DNA of 64,000 bases from Avena insularis (Eukaryota; Streptophyta; Magnoliopsida; Poales; Poaceae). A program made the translations under genes and the position numbers. How positions within the stretch are numbered: position 1 is the first letter of the stretch; every line of letters begins with the position of its first letter. The stretch lies in NCBI GenBank assembly GCA_023614405.1, contig CM042684.1:472449650-472513649 (forward strand), read 5' to 3'. Below, in pieces: positions 1 to 13,689 of the stretch. The notes below the pieces were generated by a model. The model saw only the letters and a list, made by a program, of their open reading frames with translations. It was not told where the DNA came from and ran no database searches.

Positions 1-2954
1 CACAGACCACATATGTATCCACTAGAGTCATTGCATGTGTGTTCCTTTCCACAAACCACATGGATCGACCAATGGCATTGCATGTGTGTTCTTTTCACAA
101 ACCACACATGAATCAACCAATGGCATTGCATGTGTGTTCTTTTCAGAAAACACACATGTATCCACCAATGTCATTGCATGTGTGTTTTTCCCACAAACCA
201 CACATGGATCAACCAATGACATTGCATGTGTGTTCTTTTAGCAAACCACACATGGATCAACCACTGGAAATGCATGTGTGTTCTTTTCACAAACCACACA
301 TGGATCAACCAGTGTCATTGCATGTGTGTTCTTTTCCACAAACCACATGGTTCAACCAATGGCATTGCATGTGTGTTCTTTTCCACAAACACACATGGAT
401 AAACCAATGGCATTGCATGTGTGTTCTTTTCACAAACCACAGGTGGATCCACTAGTGTTCCCTGCATGTGTGTTCTTTCCACAAACCACATATGTATCCA
501 CTAGAGTCATTGCATGTGTGTTCCTTTCCACAAACCACATGGATCAACCAATGGTATTGCATGTGTGTTCTTTCCACAAACCACACATGGATCCACCAAT
601 GTCATTGCATGTGTGTTATTTTCACAAACCACACATGGATCAACAAATGGCATTGCATTTGTGTTCTTTTCATAAACCACACATGGATCAACCAATGGCA
701 TTGCATGTGTGTTCTTTTCATAAACCACATATGGATCAACAAATGTCATTGCATGTGTGTTCTTTTCACAAAACACACATGGATCCACCAATGTCATTGC
801 ATGTGTGTTCTGTTCCACAAACCACATGGATCAACCAATGGCATTGCATGTGTGTTCTTTTCACAAACCACACATGGATCAACCAATGGCATTGCATGTG
901 TGTTCTTATCATAAACCACGTATGAATCAACAATTGTCATTGCATGTGTGTTCTTTCCACTAACCACATATGGATCCACCAGTGTCATTGCATGTGTGTT
1001 CTTTTCACAAACCACATATGGATCCACCAATGTCATTTCATGTGTGTTGTTTCCATGACCCACATATGGATCCACCAGTGACATTGCATGTGTGTTCTTT
1101 TCAAAAAACCACATGGATCAACCAATGGCATTGCATGTGTGTTCTTTTCAGAAACCACACATGGATCAACCATTGGAATTGCATGTGTGTTCTTTTCACA
1201 AACCACACATGGATCCACGAGAGTCGTTGCATGTGTGTTCTTTCTACAAACCACACGTGGATCGACCAGTGTCATTGCATGTGTGTTCTTTTCCACAAAC
1301 CACATGGATCAACCAATGGCATTGCATGTGTGTTCTTTTCACGAACCACACATGGATCCACCAGTGTTCACTGCATGTGTGTTCTTTCCACAAACCACAT
1401 ATGTATCCACTAGAGTCATTGCATGTGTGTTCCTTTCCACAAACCACATGGATCAACCAATGGCATTGCATGTGTGTTCTTCCCACAAACCACACATGGA
1501 TCCACCAATGTCATTGCATGTGTGTTCTGTTCCACAAACCACATAGGTCAACCAATGGCATTGCATGTGTCTTCTTTTCACAAACCACACATGGATCAAC
1601 CAATGGCATTGCATGTGTGTTCTTTTTAGAAAACACACATGGACCACTAATGTCATTGCATGTGTGTTTTTCCCACAAACCACACATGGATCAACCAATG
1701 GAATTGCATGTGTGTTCTTTTAGCAAACCACACATGGATCAACCACTAGAATTGCATGTGAGTTCTTTTCACAAACCACACATGGATCCACCAGAGTCAT
1801 TGGATATGTATTTTTTCCACAAACCAGACATGGATTAACTAGTGTTATTGCATGTGTGTTCTTTTCCACAAACCACATGGATCAACCAATGGCATTGCAT
1901 GTGTGTTCTTTTCCACAAACACACATGGATCAACCAATGGCATTGCATGTGTGTTTTTTCACAAACCACAGATGGATCCACTAGTGTTCGCTACATGTGT
2001 GTTATTTCCATAAACCACATATGTATCCACTAGAGTCATTACATGTGTGTTCCTTTCCAAAAACCACATGGATCAACCAATGGCATTGCATGTGTGTTAT
2101 TTTCACAAACCACACATGGATCAACCAATGACATTGCATGTGTGTGTTCTTTTCAGAAAACACACATGGATCCACCAATGTCATTGCATGTGTATTTTTC
2201 CCACAAACCACACATGGATCAACCAATGACATTGCATGTGTGTTCTTTTAGCAAACCACACATGGATCAACCACTGGAATTGCATGTGTGTTCTTTTCAC
2301 AAACCACACATGGATCCACCAGAGTCATTGTTTGTGTATTTTTTCCACAAACCACACATGGATCAACCAGTGTCATTGCATGTGTGTTCTTTTCCACAAA
2401 CCACATGGATCAACAATTGGCATTGCATGTGTGTTCTTTCCACAAACCACACATGGATCCACCAATGTCATTGCATGCGTGTTATTTTCACAAACCACAC
2501 ATGGATCAACAAATGGCATTGCATGTGTGTTCTTTTCACAAACCACACATGGATCAACCAATGGCATTGCATGTGTGTTCTCTTCACAAACCACAGATGG
2601 ATCCACTAGTGTTCACTGCATGTGTGTTCTTTCCACAAACCACATATGTATCCACTAGAGTCATTGCATGTGTGTTCCTTTCCACAAACCACATGGATCA
2701 ACCAATGGCATTGCATGTGTGTTCTTTCCACAGACCACACATGGATCCACCAATGTCATTGCATGTGTGTTATTTTCACAAACCACACATGGATCAACAA
2801 ATGGCATTGCATGTGTGTTCTTTTCACAAACCACACATGTATCAACCAATGGCATTGCATGTGTGTTCTTTTCATAAACCACATATGGATCAACAAATGT
2901 CATTGCATGTGTGTTCTTATCATAAACCACATATGAATCAACAAATGTCATTGC

Positions 2955-5900
2955 ATGTGTGTTCTTTTCAGAAAACACACATGGATCCACCAATGTCATT
3001 GCATGTGTGTTTTTTCCACAAACCACACATGGATCAACCAATGGAATTGCATGTGTGTTCTTTTCACAAACCACACATGGATCCACCAGTGTTCACTGCA
3101 TGTGCGTTCTTTTCACAAACACACATGGATCCACCAATGTCATCGCATGTGTGTTCCTTTCCACAAACCACACATGGATCCACCAGAGTCATTGCATGTG
3201 TGTTCATTCCACGAACCACAGATGGATCCACCAGTGTCATTGCATGTGTGTTCTTTTCACAAACCACATATGAATCCACCAATGTCATTGCATGTGTGTT
3301 CTTTCCATGACCCACATATGGATCCACCAGTGACATTGCATGTGTGTTCTTTTCAAGAAACCACATGGATCAACCAATGGCATTGCATGTGTGTTCTTTT
3401 CAGAAACCACACATGGATCAACCAATGGAATTGCATGTGTGGTCTTTTCCTCAAACACACATGGATCAACCAATGGCATTCCATGTGTGTTCTTTTCACA
3501 AACCGCACATGGATCAACCAATGGAATTGCATGTGTGTTCTTTTCACAAACCACACATGGATCCACCAGAGTCATTGCATGTGTGTTCTTTTCCACAAAC
3601 CACATGGATCAACCAATGGCATTGCATGCGTGTTCTTTTCCACAAACACACATGGATCAACTAATGGCATTGCATGTGTGTTCTTTTCACAAACCACAGA
3701 TGGATCCACTAGTGTTATCTGCTTGTGTTTTCTTTCCACAAACCACATATGTATCCACTAGAGTCATTGCATGTGTGTTCCTTTCCACAAACCACATGGA
3801 TCAACCAATGGCCTTGCATGTGTGTTCTTTTCACAAACCACACATGGATCAACCAATGGCACTGCATGTGTGTTCTTTTCAGAAAACACACATGCATCCA
3901 CCAATGTCATTGCATGTGTGTTTTTCCCAGAAACCACACATGGATCAACCAATGACATTGCATGTGTGTTCTTTTAGCAAACCACACATGGATCAACCAC
4001 TGGAATTGCATGTGTGTTCTTTTCACAAACCACACATGGATCCACCAGAGTCATTGTATGTGTATTTTTTCCACAAACCACACATGGATCAACCAGTGTC
4101 ATTGCATGTGTGTTCTTTTCCACAAACCACATGGTTCAACCAATGGCATTGCATGTGTGTTCTTTTCCACAAACACACATGGATAAACCAATGGCATTGC
4201 ATGTGTGTTCTTTTCACAAACCACAGATGGATCCACTAGTGTTCCCTGCATGTGTGTTCTTTCCACAAACCACATATGTATCCACTAGAGTCATTGCATG
4301 TGTGTTCCTTTCCACAAACCACATGGATCAACCAATGGCATTGCATGTGTTTTCTTTCCACAAACCACACATGGATCAACCAATGGCATTGCATGTGTGT
4401 TCTTTCCACAGACCACACATGGATCCACCAATATCATTGCATGTGTGTTATTTTCACAAACCACACATGGATCAACAAATGGCATTGCATGTGTGTTCTT
4501 TTCACAAACCACATGGATCAACCAATGGCATTGCATGTGTGTTCTTTTCATAAACCACATATGGATCAACAAATGTCATTGCATGTGTGTTCTTATCATA
4601 AACCACATATGAATCAACAAATGTCATTGCATGTGTGTTATTTTCAGAAAACACACATGGATCCACCGATGTCATTGCATGTGTGTTTTTTCCACAAACC
4701 ACACATGGATCAACCAATGGAATTGCATGTGTGTTCTTTTCACAAACCACACATGGATCCACCAGTGTTCACTGCATGTGCGTTCTTTTCACAAACACAC
4801 ATGGATCCACCAATGTCATCGCATGTGTGTTCCTTTCCACAAACCACACATGGATCCACTAGAGTCATTGCATGTGTGTTCTTTCCACTAACCACAGATG
4901 GATCCACCAGTGTCATTGCATGTGTGTTCTTTTCACAAACCACATATGAATCCACCAATGTCATTGCATGTGTGTTCTTTCCATGACCCACATATGCATC
5001 CACCAGTGACATTGCATGTGTGTTCTTTTCAAAAAACCACATGGATCAACCAATGGCATTGGATGTGTGTTCTTTTCAGAAACCACACATGGATCAACCA
5101 ATGGAATTGCATGTGTGGTCTTTTCCTCAAACACACATGGATCAACCAATGTCATTGCATGTGTGTTTTTCCCACAAACCACACATGGATCAACCAATGG
5201 AATTGCATGTGTGTTCTTTTCACAAACCATACATGGATCCACCAGAGTCATTGCATGTGTGTTCTTTTCCACAAACCACATGGATCAACCAATGGCATTG
5301 CATGCGTGTTCTTTTCCACAAACACACATGGATCAACCAATGGCATTGCATGTGTGTTCTTTTCACAAACCACAGATGGATCCACTAGTGTTCACTACAT
5401 GTGTATTCTTTCCACAAACCACATATGTATCCACTAGAGTCATTGCATGTGTGTTCCTTTCCACAAACCACATGGATCAACCAATGGCATTGCATGTGTG
5501 TTCTTTTCACAAACCACGCATGGATCAACCAATGGTATTGCATGTGTGTTCTTTTCAGAAAACACACATGCATCCACCAATGTCATTGCATGTGTGTTTT
5601 TCCCACAAACCACACATGGATCAACCAATGACATTGCATGTGTGTTCTTTTAGCAAACCATACATGGATCAACCACTGGAATTGCATGTGTGTTCTTTTC
5701 ACAAACCACACATGGATCCACCAGAGTCATTGTATGTGTATTTTTTCCACAAACCACACATGGATTAACCAGTGTCATTGCATGTGTGTTCTTTTCCACA
5801 AACCACATGGATCAACCAATGGCATTGCATGTGTGTTCTTTTCCACAAACACACATGGATCAACCAATGGCATTGCATGTGTGTTCTTTTCACAAACCAC

Positions 5901-7980
5901 AGATGGATCCACTAGTGTTCACTACATGTGTGTTATTTCCACAAACCACATATGTATCCACTAGAGTCATTGCATGTGTGTTCCTTTCCAAAAACCACAT
6001 GGATCAACCAATGGCATTGCATGTGTGTTATTTTCACAAACCACACATGGATAAACCAATGACATTGCATGTGTGTTCTTTTCAGAAAACACACATGGAT
6101 CCACCAATGTCATTGCATATGTGTTTTTCCCACAAACCACACATGGATCAACCAATGACATTGCATGTGTGTTCTTTTAGCAAACCACACATGGATCAAC
6201 CACTGGAATTGCATGTGTGTTCTTTTCACAAACCACACATGGATCCACCAGAGTCATTGTTTGTGTATTTTTTCCACAAACCACACGTGGATCAACCAGT
6301 GTCATTGCATGTGTGTTCTTTTCCACAAACCACATGGATAAACCAATGGCATTGCCTGTGTGTTCTTTTACACAAACACACATGGATCAACCAATGGCAT
6401 TGCATGTGTGTTCTTTGCACAAACCACAGATGGATCCAATAGTGTTCACTACATGTGTGTTCTTTCCACAAACCACATATGTATCCACTAGAGTCATTGC
6501 ATGTGTGTTCCTTTCCACAAACCACATGGATCAACCAATGGCATTGCATGTGTGTTCTTTCCACTAACCACAGATGGATCCACCAGTGTCATTGCATGTG
6601 TGTTCTTTTCACAAACCACATATGGATCCACCAATGTCATTGCATGTGTGTTCTTTCCATGACCCACATATGGATCCACCAGTGACATTGCATGTGTGTT
6701 CTTTTCAAAAAAACACATGGATCAACCAATGGCATTGCATGTGTGTTCTTTTCAGAAACCACACATGGATCAACCAATGGAATTCCATATGTGTTCTTTT
6801 CACAAACCACACATGGATCCACCAGAGTCATTGCATGTGTGTTATTTCTACAAACCACATGTGGATCGACCAGTGTCATTGCATGTGTGTTCTTTTCCAC
6901 AAACCACATGGATCAACCAATGGCATTGCATGTGTGTTCTTTTCACAAACCACACATGGATCCACCAGTGTTCACTGCATGTGTGTTCTTTCCACAAACC
7001 ACATATGTATCCACTAGAGTCATTGCATGTGTGTTCCTTTCCACAAACCACATGGATCAACCAATGGCATTGCATGTGTGTTCTTCCCAAAAACCACACA
7101 TGGGTCCACCAATGTCATTGCATGTGTGTTCTTTTTAGAAACCACATGGGTCAACCAATGGCATTGCATGTGTGTTCTTTTCACAAACCAGACATGGATC
7201 AACCAATGGCATTGCATGTGTGTTCTTTTTAGAAAACACACATGGATCCACCAATGTCATTGCATGTGTGTTTTTCCCGCAAACCACACTAGGATCAACC
7301 AATGGAATTGCATGTGTGTTCTTTTAGCAAACCACACATGGATCAACCACTAGAATTGCATGTGTGTTCTTTTCACAAACCACACATGGATCCACCAGAG
7401 TCATTGTATGTGTATCTTTTCCACAAACCACACATGGATTAACCAGTGTCATTGCATGTGTGTTCTTTTCCACAAACCACATGGATCAACCAATGGCATT
7501 GCATGTGTGTTCTTTTCCACAAACACACATGGATCAACCAATGGCATTGCATGTGTGTTCTTTTCACAAACCACAGATGGATCCACTAGTGTTCACTACA
7601 TGTGTGTTATTTCCACAAACCACATATGTATCCACTAGAGTCATTGCATGTGTGTTCCTTTCCAAAAACCACATGGATCAACCAATGGTATTGCATGTGT
7701 GTTATTTTCACAAACCACACATGGATCAACCAATGACATTGCATGTGTGTTCTTTTCAGAAAACACACATGGATCCACCAATGTCATTGCATATGTGTTT
7801 TTCCCACAAACCACACATGGATCAACCAATGACATTACATGTGTGTTCTTTTAGCAAACCACACATGGATCAACCACTGGAATTGCATGTGTGTTCTTTT
7901 CACAAACCACACATGGATCCACCAGAGTCATTGTTTCTTTATTTTTTCCACAAACCACACATGGATCAACCAGTGTCATT
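2955..7980. repeat. 1.67-kb higher-order repeat, about three tandem copies
   Basis: Runs of variant monomers recur at a spacing of 1674-1676 bp. The segment at 2955 recurs at 4631, 3340 at 5016, 4014 at 5690, 4898 at 6574, 5690 at 7364 and 5967 at 7641. The order of variants is kept over most of each copy, while a few monomers have been swapped or lost, for example around 6780-7150. This supports repeated unequal crossover in units of about 35 monomers. Copy boundaries are approximate because the phase of a tandem repeat is arbitrary. Confidence 0.8.
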
Positions 7981-10237
7981 GCATGTGTGTTCTTTTCCAC
8001 AAACCACATGGATCAACCAATGGCATTGCATGTGTGTTCTTTTCCACAAACACACATGGATCAACCAATGGCATTGCATGTGTGTTCTTTGCACAAACCA
8101 TAGATGGATCCAATAGTGTTCACTGCATGTGTGTTCTTTCCACAAACCACATATGTATCAACTAGAGTCACTGCATGTGTGTTCTTTCCACAAACCACAT
8201 ATGTATCCACTAGAGTCATTGCATGTGTGTTCCTTTCCACAAACCACATGGATCAACCAATGTCATTGCATGCGTGTTATTTTCACAAACCACACATGGA
8301 TCAACCAATGGCATTGCATGTGTGTTCTTATCATAAACCACATATGAATCAACAAATGTCATTGCATGTGTGTTCTTTTCAGAAAACACACATGGATCCA
8401 CCAATGTCATTGCATGTGTGTTTTTCCACAAACCACATATGGATCAACCAATGGAATTACATGTGTGTTCTTTTCACAAACCACACATGGATCCACCAAT
8501 GTCATCGCATGTGTGTTCCTTTCCACTAACCACAGATGGATCCACCAGATTCATTGCATGTGTGTTCTTTTCACAAACCACAGATGGATCCTCCAGTGTC
8601 ATTGCATGTGTGTTCTTTCCACAAACCACATATGGATCCTCCAATGTCATTGCATGTGTGTTCTTTTCAAAAAACCACATGGATCAACCAATGGCATTGC
8701 ATGTGTGTTCTTTTCAAAAAACCACATGGATCAACCAATGGCATTGCATGTGTGTTCTTTTCATAAACCACACATGGATCAACCAATGAAATTGCATGTG
8801 TGGTCTTTTCCTCAAACACACATGGATCAACCAATGGCATTCCATGTGTGTTCTTTTCACAAACCGCACATGGATCAACCAATGGAATTGCATGTGTGTT
8901 CTTTTCACAAACCACACATGGATCCACTAGAGTCATTGCATGTGTGTTCTTTTCCACAAACCACATGGATCAACCAATGGCATTGCATGTGTGTTCTTTT
9001 CACAAACCACACATGGATAAACCAATGGCATTGCATGTGTGTTCTTTTCACAAACCACAGATGGATCCACTAGTGTTCCCTGCATGTGTGTTCTTTCCAC
9101 AAACCACATATGTATCCACTAGAGTCATTGCATGTGTGTTCCTTTCAACAAACCACATGGATCAACCAATGGCATTGCATGTGTGTTCTTTCCACAAACC
9201 ACACATGGATCCACCAATGTCATTGCATGTGTGTTATTTTCACAAACCACACATGGATCAACAAATGGCATTGCATGTGTGTTCTTTTCATAAACCACAC
9301 ATGGATCAACCAATGGCATTGCATGTGTGTTCTTTTCATAAACCACATATGGATCAACAAATGTCATTGCATGTGTGTTCTTTTCACAAAACACACATGG
9401 ATCCACCAATGTCATTGCATGTGTGTTCTGTTCCACAAACCACATGGATCAACCAATGGCATTGCATGTGTGTTCTTTTCACAAACCACACATGGATCAA
9501 CCAATGGCATTGCATGTGTGTTCTTATCATAAACCACGTATGAATCAACAAATGTCATTGCATGTGTGTTCTTTTCAGAAAACACACATGGATCCACCAA
9601 TGTCATTGCATGTGTGTTTTTTCCACAAACCACACATGGATCAACCAATGGAATTGCATGTGTGTTCTTTTCACAAACCACACATGGATCCACCAGTGTT
9701 CACTGCATGTGTGTTCTTTTCACAAACACACATGGATCCACCAATGTCATCGCATGTGTGTTCCTTTCCACAAACCACACATGGATCCACCAGGGTCATT
9801 GCATGTGTGTTCTTTCCACTAACCACAGATGGATCCACCAGTGTCATTGCATGTGTGTTCTTTTCACAAACCACATATGGATCCACCAATGTCATTGCAT
9901 GTGTGTTCTTTCCATGACCCACATATGGATCCACCAGTGACATTGCATGTGTGTTCTTTTCAAAAACCACATATGTATCCACTAGAGTCATTGCATGTGT
10001 GTTCCTTTCCAAAAACCACATGGATCAACCAATGGCATTGCATGTGTGTTATTTTCACAAACCACACATGGATCAACCAATGGCATTGCATGTGTGTTCT
10101 TTTTCAAAAACACACATGGATCCACCAATGTCATTGCATGTGTGTTTTTCCCACAAACCACACATGGATCAACCAATGGAATTGCATGTGTGTTCTTTTA
10201 GCAAACCAGACATGGATCAACCACTAGAATTGCATGT

Positions 10238-11035
10238 GTGTTCTTTTCACAAACCACACATGGATCCACCAGAGTCATTGTATGTGTATTTTTTCCACAA
10301 AGCACACATGGATTAACCAGTGTCATTGCATGTGTGTTCTTTTCCACAAACCACATGGATCAACCAATGGCATTGCATGTGTGTTCTTTTCCACAAACAC
10401 ACATGGATCAACCAATGGCATTGCATGTGTGTTCTTTTCACAAACCACAGATGGATCCACTAGTGTTCACTACATGTGTGTTATTTCCACAAACCACATA
10501 TGTATCCACTAGAGTCATTGCATGTGTGTTCCTTTCCAAAAACCACATGGATCAACCAATGGCATTACATCTGTGTTATTTTCACAAACCACACATGGAT
10601 CAACCAATGACATTGCATTTGTGTTCATTTCAGAAAACACACATGGATCCACCAATGTCATTGCATATGTGTTTTTCCCACAAACCACACATGGATCAAC
10701 CAATGACATTGCATCTGTGATCTTTTAGCAAACCACACATGGATCAACCACTGGAATTGCATGTGTGTTCTTTTCACAAACCACACATGGATCCACCAGA
10801 GTCATTGTTTGTGTATTTTTTCACAAACCACACATGGATCAACCAGTGTCATTGCATGTGTGTTCTTTTCCACAAACCACATGGATCAACCAATGGCATT
10901 GCATGTGTGTTCTTTTCCACAAACACACATGGATCAACCAATGGCATTGCATGTGTGTTCTTTGCACAAACCACAGATGGATCCAATAGTGTTCACTGCA
11001 TGTGTGTTCTTTCCACAAACCACATATGTATCCAC
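10238..11035. repeat. Displaced copy of the 7364-8161 satellite segment
   Basis: The order of variant monomers matches 7364-8161 at a constant offset of 2874 bp (7364 to 10238, 7641 to 10515, 7648 to 10522). It includes the rare monomer carrying ATCCAATAGTGTTCACTGC. The copies differ by scattered substitutions such as CATCTGTG for CATGTGTG. The intervening 8.2-10.2 kb has a different monomer order, so this is a segmental duplication later separated or remodelled. Confidence 0.7.
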
Positions 11036-11478
11036 TAGAGTCATTGCATGTGTGTTCCTTTCCACAAACCACATGGATCAACCAATGGCATTGCATGTGT
11101 GTTCTTTCCTCAAACCACACATGGATCCACCAATGTGATTGCATGCGTGTTATTTTCACAAACCACACATGGATCAACCAATGGCATTGCATGTGTGTTC
11201 TTATCATAAACCACATATGAATCAACAAATGTCATTGCATGTGTGTTCTTTTCAGAAAACACACATGGATCCACCAATGTCATTGCATGTGTGTTTTTCC
11301 ACAAACCCTACATGGATCAACCAATGGAATTGCATGTGTGTTCTTTTCACAAACCACACATGGATCCACCAGTGTTCACTGCATGTGCGTTCTTTTCACA
11401 AACACACATGGATCCACCAATGTCATCGCATGTGTGTTCCTTTCCACAAACCAGACATGGATCCACTAGAGTCATTGC

Positions 11479-11483
11479 ATGTG
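11479..11483. repeat. Target-site duplication, left copy (solo LTR 1)
   Basis: The 5-bp word ATGTG lies immediately outside the left terminus of the element and is repeated immediately outside its right terminus. It is part of the normal satellite word GCATGTGTGTTC. Confidence 0.9.
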
Positions 11484-11626
11484 TGTAGAGGTTCCAATCT
11501 TTAATAAGATAGAGCCCCCTGTGTTTACAATGCTAGTCCCTGGATCAATAGCTAGCATCCACAGTTTAGATGTAATATCAAGAAACAAAGGTCATAATAT
11601 AACTTTATAACCAGGAATAACATAAT

Positions 11627-11632
11627 TTTATT
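11627..11632 (-). promoter_or_regulatory. Candidate poly(A) signal in solo LTR 1
   Basis: AATAAA reads on the minus strand about 145 bp before the terminus that would be the 3' end of a minus-oriented LTR. The same signal sits at the equivalent place in the second solo LTR. The position suits the R-region poly(A) site of an LTR, but the flanks are AT-rich, so chance is possible. Confidence 0.3.
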
Positions 11633-13689
11633 ACATCATACATAGCTCATTTGGCTATTACATTACATTGCAGCGGAATAACGATAATCATGGGGTCCTT
11701 CATCTTCAAAGTGCCATAGGCAGACATGTTGGTTGTAGACTTTGTAATCCTAATCAATCAATCTTCACTAAAATCAATCAAACCTGCAACATTACAAGTT
11801 ACAGCCACAAAGGGTCAATACATTTGAATTGTATTGGCAAGTTTCACTACTGTGTTAAATATAAGTGGATCTTATCATTACATGCATATTTGGCTAAGTA
11901 GGGTTTTAGGCTAATTTGCAGAAAGCAAAATTTATCCTATCTTTTAAAAATGGTTTTGGTCTTTTGTCAAATCTCCTTTTCAAAATCCCTTGAGCTCCTT
12001 GGTAAGTTCCCAAGTATTCAAGTCCTTGTCAAAAATCTCTTGAGCTCCTTGGTAAATTCCCAAGTGCATCAAGTCTTTTGTTGTCACTTAAAAGTTTTCT
12101 TTTAGAAATTGGAATGTCGAGATCTTCCATAGCTTCAGGCCTTAGATGCTCAGTATTGTCCATAACCGGGGACACGGCTAAGTACTTAGAATTTGATCTT
12201 CTGCAGAAGTTGTACACTTTACCCACATGACACAATCTCATCTTGATGCCACCAGTGGCCGCTGGATAAGTACTCACCAAGATGGAGTCTTGGCATTGAG
12301 AATGTGACAAAGTCTTTCCATAGGAGTCCTCCCAATACAAAATGCTAGCTTGTCTACCAGGCACAAATGTAGGGTTTCAGCTCCCTTACACAAATCTAGT
12401 TAACCTGAAGATGCCAATGCACGGGTCTTCCACTATGTAGTCGACTAAGCCAGAGCCCATTTAGCATGTGGTTGTACACGGAAGCCACTGTACGAGAAAC
12501 ATGTTCAATCTCTAAGTTCCTGGGTGGTTTTCCTTTGGAGCACAACACAAAGAGATTGCCATAGACATGGTTCCTTTTGTTGCCACCTTCTCCAAAACTC
12601 AAAGTATCCTTGTCCACCCAGGTGGTTCATTGAGTCCTTGTTTTATTATATAAAACATAAGTCTTTTCTCAATCTCATAAAATCTCATCATGTATCTCTT
12701 TTCAAAATATAGCATGGCTAAGCATGTAACAACTACATTATTTTCACTAAGGAATGTATAGGGTATCCTATTAGGATTTAGCATAGCATAAGTATAGAAA
12801 TTCTTTTCATGCATGTTTTCAAAATCCACTAAGTATAATGAAAATAGTAGGACTTTGGATGATAGTGTAACTTGCCTTTTGGTAGGGAATGGTGGTTCAC
12901 TTCTTGATCTTGCTAGTCTCACACTTCTCTAATCTTCACTACAAGTTAATCAAGCAAACACAAAATCAACTAACAATCCAAACCAATAATCTCTCAAACA
13001 AAATCACACACACAAGACAATGGGATCTAAGTCATGTGTAGGTTTGCAAAGTATGGTCCTATTGTAAGGATGGTTCCTACTAGGCTTCTAAACTTTGTAA
13101 GGTCCAATTTGGTCATTTACCAAAGTGGCAAAGTCATTTAGTTAGAGGGTTTTGCCCAAAAACTATTTTACAATCCATTCAACTTTTTATGTGGTGGAAA
13201 GTGGTTTTATCAAATCAAAAATCTTTAAGTTTCTCACCAAAAGTTTCTAACTCTCAAGACTTGGTGTTTTGGGGTCAGTAGCTTTGAATCAAAATATTTT
13301 CCCAAAGTTTTTATTCCAAAATCTTTTTCATAATAAAACCATTATCTTTACTTAGCTAGAAATAGACTAATTCAATTAATCCATTCTAAATTTTTCCAAT
13401 TTCATTTTCAAAACCATGGGTTGGTTCCTAGGGTCAGTAAGGTCACAACAAACCATTTTGCAAAGGTTTTAACCCTAAAAGCATTTTTAAACAATTTTTA
13501 TACTCTAAACAAGCTCACAAAAGAATCTGCAAAAACAAGCAAACTAACAGATACTATTTGCTAAACTAAGGGCATGTCTGGCTAGGTCTTGCTCTCCTGA
13601 ATCCAACGACATAAAATTTGTAATTTTTGGACGTGTGGATTCAAAGTTACAAGGGTTTGAAATTTGCAAATAAATCTGATTCAAAAATT

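Larger units (their letters stand above)
1..11483. repeat. 48-bp satellite array, block A
   Basis: This is a head-to-tail array of a 48-bp monomer; a typical unit is 842-889. Each unit carries the core words GCATGTGTGTTC, CACAAACCAC and ATGGATC. Variants differ mainly in the last third (CAACCAATGG, CCACCAATGT, CCACCAGTGTTC, CCACTAGAGT, CAACAAATGT). A 47-bp form (795-841) lacks one base and a 49-bp form (about 415-463) has one extra. The left edge lies outside the window, and the right edge is the insertion point of the first solo LTR. Long open frames here recode the same 16-residue period in several frames on both strands and are not genes. I do not recognise the family by name. Confidence 0.97.

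Noticed and set aside
1..11483. Regular repeats resembling a CRISPR array
   Set aside because: There are no unique spacers between conserved repeats; the whole 48-bp unit is repeated. The context is a plant genome with LTR retrotransposons.
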